64,000 nt of DNA from positions 81,895 to 145,894 of the forward strand of contig QNGE01000949.1 of assembly GCA_008508345.1 (NCBI GenBank). The letters run 5' to 3'. Source of the DNA: Paragonimus westermani (Eukaryota > Platyhelminthes > Trematoda > Plagiorchiida > Troglotrematidae). The position numbers and the translations under genes were made by a program. Shown here piece by piece: positions 1 through 11,656 of the stretch. Position 1 is the first letter of the stretch; the number at the start of each line of letters is the position of its first letter. A model generated the notes under the pieces. That model was not told the origin of the DNA. It saw only the letters and a program-made list of their open reading frames with translations, and did no database searches.

Positions 1-2474
1 AGGGGTCAGCAGTAGCATGTTTTCGCCTATCCACCCTGCTGTATGCAGCAGATAGGGCGACCCGGTTTATACTGCGAGACGGCCGATGCAGTATGGAATT
101 GTTTATGTTATGAGGATTCATGGTTGTGTGCGTGCTGAGATACTGCCAGGACGCCCAGACCTAGACAGGAGAACGATTAGGGTTAGTTATGGCGAAAGAT
201 AACCGATTCCAACAATCTCCGACATCACAGAGGATACATCAAACATTCGTAGCTTTACTCGAGCTACAAAGAGAAATGGAAGAATGATCTTGACTATAAA
301 TTCACAAAATATGACTACGATATTTACCGTACTACTAATTTTTATAACGTGAACGCGCGTACACACGCGAATTGATTGTGAGCAGCACAACGAAACCGAC
401 CCCACTGGTGTGTTTTTGACCGATACATTTCGAAAAAAGCATCACACGAACTCTGTAAAACGGAGACCATCGGATTTATGTACACCATACACCGGGAGAA
501 GAAATTGTGGTCCCCCATAATGCATCGGAGGGGAATGACAAGTTCAAAACTTCAAATTCAAAAGGAGCTCCTGAAATTCATAGTGTAGAATTACCTGAAG
601 CACCGTGTACATTATAAGGTGATGGAATGAAATTTCCGAAATTTTGCTTTTGTTCACCACTGTTGGTCAAGTTGAAGAGTTCACATCTCTGTAATCAATA
701 CAGCCGAAAGGGTGGACCCAGTTGTCAACCTATCAGACTGAATGCTACAATAGACAAACGAACTCAACCGGTTAGAGTAGCTTATTCCATGCTAACACTG
801 AGCGACAATCCGTTTAAAAGCATCATTGGGTCTACAGAAGACTGAAGATGGTAACGAGTGTTTTTCAGAAAAATTCATTTTGCCTGACAGGTAAACCGTT
901 ACACTCTGGCTTTGCAATCAACGTCATATAGACTGAACAAGTGTCAATGTTCAGAACACAGATTGGAGCACAGAGTGACGTAAATGAAAGGTAGACTTCC
1001 TCGGGACGAAAGATATTAAATATGTCTGTAAACGGTACCCATGAACAAATTCAGTACATTACGAGCAAGTCACTTGAGGTTCTAATGAAAAAACGAAAAG
1101 AATACGCTGCGTAAGTAACTGCCAACTAACGAGCGGTTGGAGATGCTGCAGTATAGGCATTTGCAGTTAACTATACTAATTTAGTGACTAATTTCAGGCT
1201 AAAGTGAGAAATGTAATGAACGGAATTATTCGTCACAGCGACAGTGTGTATATAGAGTTGTTCGAGATGTAAGGTTCAGTAACCTGGAGTATATTCTGGC
1301 ACGTCCATCACCGTCGACTATCTGAACAATAGTCAGAGGGCATGGATGAACAAGAAGCTAATCACAGTGGCCGCCAGCAAAGTGGTGAATAGCAATATGG
1401 AACAGGTTGGGTCTCATCAACAGAAAGCATGACAATGAACTAAACCGACTAATTGTGAGCTGGTGTTAGAATGGTAGTTCAGGCACTTCACCACCAGACG
1501 ACAAGGTTGTGGTCTTCTACGGTATGGGGTGGCGAATATGATGCTTCCCTCGGCTGTTGCATAGTCTCGTGAAGGCTGAATCCGATCGGTCTGTAAACAT
1601 GTTTGTTGACCCACAGGTTGAACATAAGTTGTCATTTTATCAGCCGATGAGAAGAAGTGAAGTCTGTTTATCAAACGTATCTACCAGTGCTTGTCGGATC
1701 ACTTAAGAATTTGATGGCCACAGAAAAACATTTGACTGACCACTTTTGAGTCAGAATAAGGATCCCCCGGGGCTTCGCTAGAAATACGACCGTTTCTGTC
1801 GATGTAACTACAGGCTGAATAATCGTACCACATAATGCACAACAAATTAAAGTCTGATCAACGGAAATTTGCGGCGTTAAAAACTAGGGCTTTATGGTTC
1901 ACAGGAGGATCATTTAGTAAAACACCGCAGACAGATGGGTTTAGGTGTACTTGTTCGTTCATAGTGGGATCAACCGGACTGTCCTATGTTAACGTGATGC
2001 GGAATTCGAATCTGGTTGTGACAAGAATGTGATGAGTTCCAGAATGTGCCTGCTAAAAATTCTCACTTAACACAAAATTGTAATGAACTGAGAATGTTGT
2101 TCAATCTGTCAATCACAATCAGTGAGTACTAATCAGTAATCACGTTATTAGAGCAAGAGGCACGGCGTTTTTATTTGAAATCGGTAGTCATAACTACTGC
2201 ACGAACTCGCCTACTCTCCTAATGGTTGTATCACTCAGCAAGCATTTTGTATAGAATACATCGGGGTAAGTGAGCCTATCCTCTGAAGTTGGCGGTATTT
2301 AACTCTCATCCTTACGTGGTCATATTTCAGTGAAACAATTATATATGGGTGGTAAAGTTGCGAACAAGATTTCTTCCAATGTACACTGTTGCCTGTCCTT
2401 AAAGTGACCCAAATTTCAGGAATTCGGCAACAGAATGTGTATTTAACTTACTCTATCATCATGCGCCTACTTAC
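1..2474. other. No recognisable gene
   Basis: Short frames only (up to 85 codons), none with family motifs. If the coiled-coil exon at 2602-2475 is real, this would be its downstream intron or contain later exons, but I could not pick any out. Confidence 0.5.
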
Positions 2475-2602
2475 AGAGTGTCTTGCTCGAGTTCGTGAGC
2501 TACCGTAATAAATTTTTCTCTCGTGTTCTCTCGTCTTGATTCTGCTAGTTGCATTGTTAATGTGTCGTGTACACGATCATGTTCGAGTTTCATCTTGTTC
2601 AT
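2475..2602 (-). CDS. Candidate coiled-coil exon of an unknown gene
   Basis: I do not recognise this gene. On the minus strand an open frame of 42 codons encodes a highly charged, helix-favouring segment (NKMKLEHDRVHDTLTMQL, then AESRRENTREKF and AHELEQDT) with no proline or glycine, as expected of a coiled coil. It ends at a very good splice donor, cactct/gtaagt, at 2474. The likely acceptor is the AG of ccaatgag at 2604-2603 after a T/C-rich run, although a gag acceptor is not ideal. The frame stays open a little further on both sides, so the borders are uncertain. It would belong to a minus-strand gene other than the kinase, or to a distant part of a large one. No partner exon was identified nearby. 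Confidence 0.45.
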
Positions 2603-4360
2603 CTCATTGGATTGAGTTGAACCAAATGTGATGAACCAGAAATTCAAAACAACTTTTACGCATCGCATTTTTAACGACTAACTAAAGGCTGACGAATGAC
2701 ACCGTTTGTAGGACCGGATGATTAATCTTTTCACAGATGAATAGCCGACTAAAGATTAGTCGTATAATAAGCGTTCAAAAGCGGTCGAAACATCCTCATA
2801 ATTTTGATTCCAAACTAACACACGCACATGCTTTTCAAACACCTTCACACTTTCCCCAATTAGTTCAGGGTGCAAATTTTCGTGTTGATACTTACGAGCA
2901 AAACAACGTCTACTGTAACACAACTTGAACAGACTACAATCAAAATTGATAGCAAAACTAGTTGAAGACAGTATGCCGGTTTTTACACAGTATTGCACTT
3001 GCACTGTCATTCTTTGGGGCTTATTAGCGAGAACACGAGGACCAGAAAGCACAAGAGGGTGATGGGAGGACCCTACACTGAAAAGTGAAACCCGTACCTG
3101 AATGTCTGCACTAACTGGTACAATTCACGCCTACATGATCGCTCGGCAGAAACGGCACTCATGACACCGAGGCGGACGTTTTTAAAAAAGGTTAGTGTGC
3201 TGAGATAAGCAAACTCTGTTCTGTCAGTCAACGACGGCTGCATGTTCGCTGTCGAATGTCATAACTACCGTACTTCATGTAGTTAAACAAGTCTGAGGTG
3301 AGGCCACTGAAATTTTCCAAATTGTATTAACCATTTAAGCGGAAATTGTGGAAACAGATGGAAGTGCACGTAAAAGCTGGTGGTAAAAAACCGCATATAA
3401 AATAGATTTTTAAACCTGTGTATCGTTTTATCGGTGTACCAAAGAAGGATATTACAGCTGGAAAAATAAACTGAAAACTTTAGTTAGAAGCAGTGAAAAT
3501 GGCAATAGATTGTTTACCAAAAACCAGTGAATACATTGAATAGCTGCAGTTTGGACGTAATGTCGAAAAATGGGAGTCCGTTGGTGCTCATTCACTCTGT
3601 TAGTTTATCCCAAAAATGAAACTACCAATTGGACAGAAATTGGAATACAAGTTTCAAGGCCGCGGGGAATTAAATCAACCTATGACCATCCATTGTGAGT
3701 TACACATGCATATGAACGTTCAGACTGTACTGAATACGGCCAGAAACGCACGACTGGTCTCCTGACTTTGTCGTCAATAATTTCAGTTCATTCTGCTATT
3801 TGCTTCGGTAGTACTGTAGCAGAGCTAATGACAAAGTATAGAAACGTTACCAACATAACAATATACAGACGTATTAGCACGAATCAATGGATCGCGAGTG
3901 AAGGAAGGGGAGAAGGAAAGCGGACAAATTCCATCCTGACGAAAGCATGATAGTACAGCACAGGAAGAGTTGCAACCAATAAATTTGTGGTACGGTATGG
4001 TGTACCGAACGCATCGGTAGAATAGAGCTCCTAATAAAACAAGGTGAAACGGATCGAAATATCTACCAAACCGATGTCATAAGAGCACAACAAGGTGAGT
4101 CGGAAACCCATAGATGTTACTAGGGTTAAGAAATTAATAGACTAGCTTACACTCGACCACCAAATTATAAGACAGGACGAACTACAAAAGCGAGCGCGAT
4201 TCACAGGGGTTGGTGAACAAAGTGGTAACAATCAATTAATTATCGAAAGAAAACACGTTAATAGATCACATTCCACGACTTTCAAAGAAACTTGAAAGAA
4301 AACGTGTGGATCAGGCTTGTTCGTCTTCTTTTCAGAAAATGGAGTGGTAACAGTCAGCAA

Positions 4361-4558
4361 TCAACTAACCTGTTCCCCTAGGTGTACCTTTGGTAAATGA
4401 CAGTGACATCCATACATAATAAGTACATCCCCAGTTAGGAAAAGAGTAGACACACTGTCCGGGCCTGCCGAAATTGTTGGCTTGAAACACAAATAAAAAC
4501 TACCCATTTCCCGGGCTGATGACTGGTCTAACTCCACCACGATGGTCTTGATGAACAC
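4361..4558 (-). CDS. Weak exon candidate, unknown product
   Basis: A 65-codon minus-strand frame (opening at a GTG, with a stop just upstream) runs into a good-looking donor, gaacag/gttagt, at about 4367. The translated text (for example SFYLCFKPTISAGPDS and GDVLIMYGCHCHLPK) matches nothing I know. A convincing acceptor was not found: caag, ccag and tcag are all possible. Frames of this length are expected by chance in this DNA, so it is listed only because of the donor. Confidence 0.18.
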   Translation of the reverse strand: MFIKTIVVELDQSSAREMGSFYLCFKPTISAGPDSVSTLFLTGDVLIMYGCHCHLPKVHLGEQVS

Positions 4559-7500
4559 AATTCACTGACCAATACTGTAGTCGGTGCATCATAGAAAAAA
4601 CAGCATTCCTGCTGATTTGTTAGAGATGTGAGTTGGTAACGAGATTATTCACGTTTAGTTTCAAGTAAAAATTACTTACACGTTCAACTGACGTAGTAAC
4701 GATGCACATGCTAGTTGGCTGTCAAACATTACTACTATATGGTAACTCAAATGAGTTCGGTGCCAAAACCACCTGATTACAATTGGTACGGGTTCGAACC
4801 TTGAAGGTTTGGACATCCTGAAAATATTCACGTCATATGGAACCAAGTGGCAACAAAAAGCACATGTATTGTAAAAACTGAACAGAAAAACCTGAATTAT
4901 CAATACACTCATAAATTGGCACCACTGGGATATCAAGTGCAGATCAATTGATACAGTGCACATTGGTTTAAGACGTTTTCCGAAGAAACCAGTCTCAGGA
5001 AAACCAGTGGACCAATGAAAACAAATCCTACTGAAGGGTCAATGTAAGTTGACAGTTGAGAGTACGATAAAAATCAATGGGATATAACTATTACATCGCT
5101 TCCAGTAGACGGCTTTTCTACATTCATGACAAACGATGGCATTGTGCACGTGCATTCAAAGTTAACTCATAAGTGATAGTGGTTAACTTAAGAAACCAGA
5201 CACAGTGGAACATTTGATACAGACTCTAACATTTAGGGTTGTGTGATATTGGTTGTGAAACAGGCTGACTACACTATGTGACTTCTCATAAATTGTTTTG
5301 GAATTGTGAATACATAATCGTTTCAAGTATATTCCAGTTTATGCAACCGTCTTAGTACCTTTGCTGATAGAAAAGGCAATAGACCTCAAATTTGTCTTGA
5401 GGTTATCTGTGACTGTCACAAATGAGGGAGTAGTTAGTAAGAAGAAGGTGATCCTACCGAAAAGGTTTCAGATAATTAAAAAAAACACTGATATATGAAG
5501 TAACAAGTATTTGCAGGCTTTTCTGGTTTGATTTCACATTTTCTGATCGGTTTTACTCTCTTGTTATATGTTGTAGACAGCTCCAACCATTTTACTCCGT
5601 GTATATCGCTTTCAGTTTGTTCTTGTTCTTAGTCAACAAACGATATCCAACAAGTGAGTACGAAACAACAGTACATACGCAATGAGGTTCTACTGTATCT
5701 CGCATCGATTGACGGGAACGCGTGGACACACACTGGCTGCCTACATGGTTTTGTAATGCACAGGCTTTTTCAGCCATGTACAGTGATGAAAATAGTAGAT
5801 TGGACGTTAGATGAGTTCAATTTGTATGCTTCTGGTTGGTGATGGTGAAGTCAACGGTATATTAAATGAGGACGGCCAATGCGGTCACGGTCACTGGTGG
5901 CAGTAGGCCAAAAACAATCAGAAAAGACTGAATTACGAGTGACAGAACAAAAATTGACTGTTTTACACAAGCAAATTAACCACACCGTGCTCCAAGGCGT
6001 TAAGATAACCAAGCCACCATATGGATAATTTTTTGCAAGTTAGGGCAAACAAACTGTGGCAAAAAACAGGAACTCAATTACAACAGAACAGCATGTAATG
6101 CCTGTCTTACGTGAACACGGTAGTCAGTAATAATAATTAATCATTGCAACCACTTCATATTTCAAGAAAAATAACGAAAACATTTTGTATAATTGTAAAG
6201 TTGCCAATGAAGCCTAATTTTCAAGTCAAGCGCACAGAAGTAGCCACTTGATGACCGAACTGTAAACAGTTGTTCAGTTAATCGAATATCGACAGTACGT
6301 TATGCATGGTTGAGAAAACAATGCTGTTCGTCTCAATTCCGGATTGGATAGCAATGATATGAACATATTTTTAATAAAACACACAACTAAAAGAGCATCC
6401 CAAATACAATCATTAATCACCAGAACACTGATACGTACACCTAACTCTGTGACTTCCTAGACACAACCTTGAAGCAATGAGCAATGAGGCAATAATGCTA
6501 TGGGAACATGAGAGACGAATTTTTGTTCCAGCCCAATCGATGTGTTCATGGATTTATAAGTCGACTGTATGCGAATTACCAGACCTTTACAGCTATACGG
6601 AATGTACGAAATTAACGGTAATCAAAACAAATAACCTAAACCAACAAACATAACATACAATGGAACGGATTAAAGTCAACCGCAGGAGGCTGTTGGTTTG
6701 GGGGGAACGTACGATAGTGACACACGCATGCTGTGGGACAGCTGCGTGTCGATGACAGGCAGTACAGGCTTAGTTGGGCTTTAAATGATTTAAGAATATT
6801 TGCTAACAGAGTTGGAGTGTTTGTACGACCTGCTTTGTGCACATGGACAACGATTGTGAAGTGTAAAGTCATTGCCGTCAACAACGGTCACACTCAGACA
6901 ACTCTAGAACGGGATTATTGAACAATGAAACTCCATCACACATCTGTTTAGAAATAAGCAGTTCGTAAGGACCATCTATCCTATTTGGCCAATTATCTCT
7001 AAACCACTTGAAGCACTAGCAAATGTGTACCACTCGAAAACAAATAGCGCATGCCTAATGCAAACACATTAATCTCCACTTCCATCCTCTTTCGGTAGAC
7101 TGTGGTCTACCCCACGTCTGGTTTTTAGTGATTTGTTCTGATTATCGTGGCTAATTCGCACGTTTTTTTGTGGTCGTAAAATAGAGACAAGTGTCACGAA
7201 AATCAGTTATTTGCACAAGCGAATTTCCTCGAAAGAGGATACAGAGAATTAAGAAATCTTCTAGATAGTTCGGAATGCGTCTACTCGATGGTTAGTGTCT
7301 ACCACACGACACAGAAGAGCGCACGAAACATCGTCATGTAGCCGTCGACATCCACTTCTCTCCAGTAGGCTTTTATCCACGCCATTGTCTGTGACAGTTG
7401 GTGATCTATACGACTGGTACGAATTTTCTGTCATTCTCATGATTCAAACAGATTTCACGCGTTTGTAAAAGCCTAATAAGAATGACCAAAAACAACGTTT

Positions 7501-8207
7501 TGAACAACCTACTACTTGGACCTAACACTATCAGACGGAACAAAATAACGTTTTCTAGAAACTTATGGCTGTCCAGTCAAAAAATTGATAGCAAAGATCT
7601 CTTTCTGACTAGAGAATAAGAAATTGTGAACACATATAAGGGATAGCCTAGGCCAGTGTTTCGAAAAATCGTATAGCATAGCGGATACTTCTCGATTTCC
7701 AAATGAACTTGCATAGTTGAATAAACTGCTGAATAGTAACAGAGTGGGTTAATATAAATTAAAAATTACACAGCCGATCGCAACTGTCTCATTCTCATGG
7801 AATTTATAGTCAGCCTCCTTTAAAAAGTTCCGTTCTTGTTAATGTTTGTCAGCAGTGCATGTGATAAATCAGTCGTGCTTGGTGTTGGGTCAACGTCGCA
7901 GTGGTCAGCATGGTGGACTCATGAATGTGTAACCGCGACAACGATTTGCACTACCGGAGCAGGAATGAATCTCGACTCTAGTGTCTTTATTCGGAAGAAA
8001 CTGGCGTAAAAGTCCATGAGACTGCAACAGTTGCGGTCACTTGTGAACGATATTCCATTTTCATTTAACTAAACATGTGTGTTTTCCCAATCTCTGATTA
8101 AAGAACAATCTCTTGTTAAAAATCTCGTAGCAAGCTTATATTCAAGTTTTCCTATAAATTCTGGAAAAAACAGGATGGTATGTGAAACTGTACGCCACTG
8201 TTCAGTG

Positions 8208-8229
8208 AATAGATAGATAGATAGATAGT
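8208..8229. repeat. (GATA)n microsatellite
   Basis: Five units of gata/atag in a row after ttcagtgaata. Confidence 0.95.
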
Positions 8230-9170
8230 AAGCCATAGTCTCATCCAGGAAGGTATAAAGCGGGTTGGTCAACATAAGATTGCTGATGCAAGACTGATTA
8301 CAGAGATTGTGATAGTGTAGCAAGTACTGGAGATTGGATGAGTCACAACAGCAGTAAAACCTCAGTCTGAAGCACCCTAAATAAAGATGTTCAATGGTTT
8401 AGTCTCTACAGCTGTCCGTAAAAAAACATCCACCTATAGGTGTGTCATTGCTGAAAATTGTGCTACATCGTGTATCTACCCTGGAATGTAGAAGCTGGGA
8501 GAACGACAGATGGAATGTCCCCAGATTATGGATGGTACACATATTTATGAGTTACTTGAGTTAATCATCAGTGTTGACTGAAAAGTGCCAGCGGTTGACC
8601 CAGATAAGTGGTTGATGTACAAGTCACGATTCAACTTCAAGCACACTCTCGCAGTTACTGATGCAGCTCCTCATTTTCCAACCATCATAACTTTATCATG
8701 AGTGAATTGGAAACACACGACGCTTCAAGGCTGCAAATCCCACCCCGAAATAATCGATACAAACTACTTAAAAACCGAAAAACAGATGTTGCCCATCGTT
8801 GGTACAGACAAGATCTCCGGTAGATAAGAGAACTACACTAATAACGTGAGGACGCAGTGGTCAATTCTGTCTGCTATAAACCGAAAGAACAGTAGGGAAA
8901 GTGATCAACCTTCGCATATAATGGTCTTGCTTACGCCTCTGTTAAACACTTACCCATGAATCCTGACCACAGCTTAGGTATGAATAGGTTTAAATACGTG
9001 TTCTAGGAGGCCAATATTCAAGCGAATTAGGATACAAATAGGATCAATAAGTTGAACGTACTCCTTGATCTAGAAAAAAGGCGAGCATCAGCTGGAAATA
9101 AGTAAGGCACTACACCCACGTCTGATACAGGAATGTTAAACTGTATTGATCAGTTTGAGAATCAGACCGG

Positions 9171-9183
9171 AGAGAGAGAGAGA
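9171..9183. repeat. (GA)n microsatellite
   Basis: Short GA run, ggagagagagagagaatg. Confidence 0.85.
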
Positions 9184-9469
9184 ATGCGTCGACAAATCAG
9201 TGATGATCAACAGTCAGTTTGCTCTAAAAGTAAACAAAACATGCGCATCTTAGCTGCATGTCAACCAGACCAAACAGATTAGTAAACTGGATGAAAAACG
9301 ACAATATGTATACACTCTTATAGACAAGCAGTCAACAGAAAAGCTTAGATATTTCGTATTGAGCATACACTGAATCACAGCTTCCTCAACCAGACTAACC
9401 ATTGGGCTGGTTCACTTCGAATGGAAGCGTTGAACTCGAATTTTTTAAACCTATTTTTGGGTTCATCCG

Positions 9470-9665
9470 TAACGCACTTTCTCTTCCGGATCGGAATATG
9501 AACTCCAGACCTTCTGGACTTCAAGACCAATGTGTCAACCACAACGCGAGTAAATTCACAGCAGATGTGACTGAATAATCGTACTCAAACGCTCGCCCAA
9601 GACCTTGTAAGAATAGTGTTCAGCTTGCTCGTGATAATTCGGGAAAGATTCCCCTCGTTTTATTT
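9470..9665 (-). mobile_element. tRNA-derived SINE, family 1
   Basis: Degraded copy of the SINE best seen at 23.6-24.0 kb. Read on the minus strand, the head carries a B-box-like ggagttcatattccg and the body matches the gaatagtgttcagcttgc and ttcgggaaagattcccc segments found in the 28.9-kb copy. Confidence 0.55.
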
Positions 9666-10056
9666 ACACGATTTGGAGAAAAGACAAGTAATAAATGACC
9701 TGCTTCAGATCCAATGGTTGTAATCCGTCAGCAAGGAAAGACTAAACTCAACAGCTTTCCATAACACTAACATGGGAGCTATCAATACTATGAAAAAGGG
9801 AATAGACGAATGATAGCACACAGAAGATTCAATGAAAAGAATCCGTTTATTTCTGTGGAAATCACTCCTTTTCATATACAGCCCTCGGATAGCATATTGT
9901 CACGATAAAACACAAACACACACGGCTGCACTAAAATTGAGTGAATACACGATTTCTGAAATACTAGACATTTGCTTTACTAGGGCAATGGCCCACCCTC
10001 GCCTACTGTTCCACTCAATCTACCTCATCTGTAAATGTCGCACTCATCCGGTCGGT

Positions 10057-10551
10057 TTACAGACCACAGACGATCTCCTTCCTCTGAGCATTTCCACCTT
10101 TGTCAAAAGAATAGTAGACGCCGCAATACGCCAAACGGGGGTTGATGTTCCAAACTGGCTCCGCTAGCCCCGGTTCCTTTGTGGGCAGCGAAACACTGAC
10201 TGGCAGAAATCTTGATCGTACACATAGATGTACAGTAAACCTGCTGTCCACAACGGTGTATATCAGAAAATTGAATTTTTTATCATGCGTAATGAAGTGG
10301 CAGACTAACAGATGATCACAAATCGGCTCAAGCACTGTTACAAAAAATACACTACGTACAACAAGATCAACGGTATTCATCTGACGATATATACCATCGA
10401 CCCTGGTAGAGTAATAAATACTGTTTGTTGGATTGAAAATAAAAAGCCATGCAGCATTCAGAACTGGACAACAGCATCTTGAACAGCAATCGTAATAGGC
10501 GGTTATCGAGGTAATTGTGAGACAAAGCATAGATCTGCTGCGGGAAACCAT
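10057..10551 (-). other. Unrecognised 164-codon open frame
   Basis: One of the longest open frames in the window. A plus-strand frame of 111 codons (9832-10167) overlaps it. The product is cysteine- and valine-rich with no motif I can name. By a rough estimate from base composition, 64 kb of such DNA should give a longest chance frame of about 140 codons, so this is only slightly above chance. No clear splice sites frame it. Confidence 0.12.
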
Positions 10552-10994
10552 CTAGTCGTTTACTCGTGAAGACGGTAGAATGATTAAGGAGTTCCGCCAT
10601 CCACCTGAACTGAGTGGTGCATTAATTTCGAAGTTGTATGGGGAGGAAAATGGTAACAATTCGAGATTAGTTCACATGATTACAGTGAACTAAACGGGAG
10701 AAAAAATCCGAAGGAGGTGATATCGAGGTTACACAGGGCTACTGAAAGAAGAGGACGAATTACGAGTAACAGAATGGACATGTTCCGGAATGTAGTGGGC
10801 AGCGAAAAGCAATCAGACAGACCAGTGACTCATCGAATTACTTTGTTAATAAACGAAACAGGGATTTGAATAAGAAGGTGAAGAAATGAACACTGGTAAA
10901 TGCTGGCGTTTCCTATAGCTTTTATAGTTCTATAAAACACTGGCTAGTGGAGTGGAAGGCACACTGCTAATGTTGTGTAACAGGCAGTTTCGTT

Positions 10995-11014
10995 GTGAGT
11001 AGTATACTACTCAC
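10995..11014. repeat. 20-base perfect palindrome
   Basis: gtgagtagtatactactcac reads the same on both strands. Confidence 0.9.
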
Positions 11015-11624
11015 AAGTAGTGTATTACCCACAGGCGACATTCAGGAACAAAAGGGCAAGCCCCGAACACGACGGACAAGAAGAGACTATCAGAACAGTG
11101 TGTACATGCTGTGTGAGAACTTTCACCAAGGCGAATGACAACGTATTGTCACCCAGTGTATGTGAGTGCATGTCTGTCGTGCAAATGAGTGTAGGCGTTT
11201 GTAGTTTAGTTTTTAACACGGCCTGTACGGAAGTTTGCTGGCCAAGCGTCATTTGCGGACACAACACTAAGCTATTATATTGGCAAGAGTTTAACGCTTG
11301 GGCATAATTCTGAGTACAGATGGCTACTCACAACCGTTTTAGAGAAACGCGAGGAAAGCTGATTAATGCGGCGTTTTACGGTTCTGAATGGCGATTCGAG
11401 GTTAGTTCGATGGGCTGTCGCCAATATCCGTCTGGTGATAGGTGAAGCTGTTAGTTTGCGCGATCCCGGAATGAAAGAATACACTTGCGCACCCACGGTT
11501 TGGACGCATTTTAGAAACTGTTCCTTCATCCTAGAGTTCAAGCGCCTATCGGTTGTGCCATGTGGAACCTCCGCGCATACAGTCCTCTATCCTAGTTACT
11601 GCTTTATTTTTTCATCCCACCCCA

Positions 11625-11625
11625 G

Positions 11626-11653
<28 letters not shown>
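11625..11653. repeat. (TA)n microsatellite
   Basis: About 14 TA units in a row, followed by aaacataatc. It creates the isoleucine-tyrosine run at the end of the open frame at 11366-11680, which is not a gene. Confidence 0.95.

Positions 11654-11656
<3 letters not shown>

Larger units (their letters stand above)
2603..9469. other. No recognisable gene
   Basis: AT-rich DNA with short frames. It contains the weak exon candidate at 4361-4558, the GATA run at 8208 and a lone B-box-like gggttcgaacctt at about 4790. Nothing else is recognisable. Confidence 0.5.

Noticed and set aside
2756..3052. Minus-strand 98-codon frame near the coiled-coil exon
   Set aside because: No good acceptor or donor frames it and its composition changes halfway, so it was not joined to the candidate exon.
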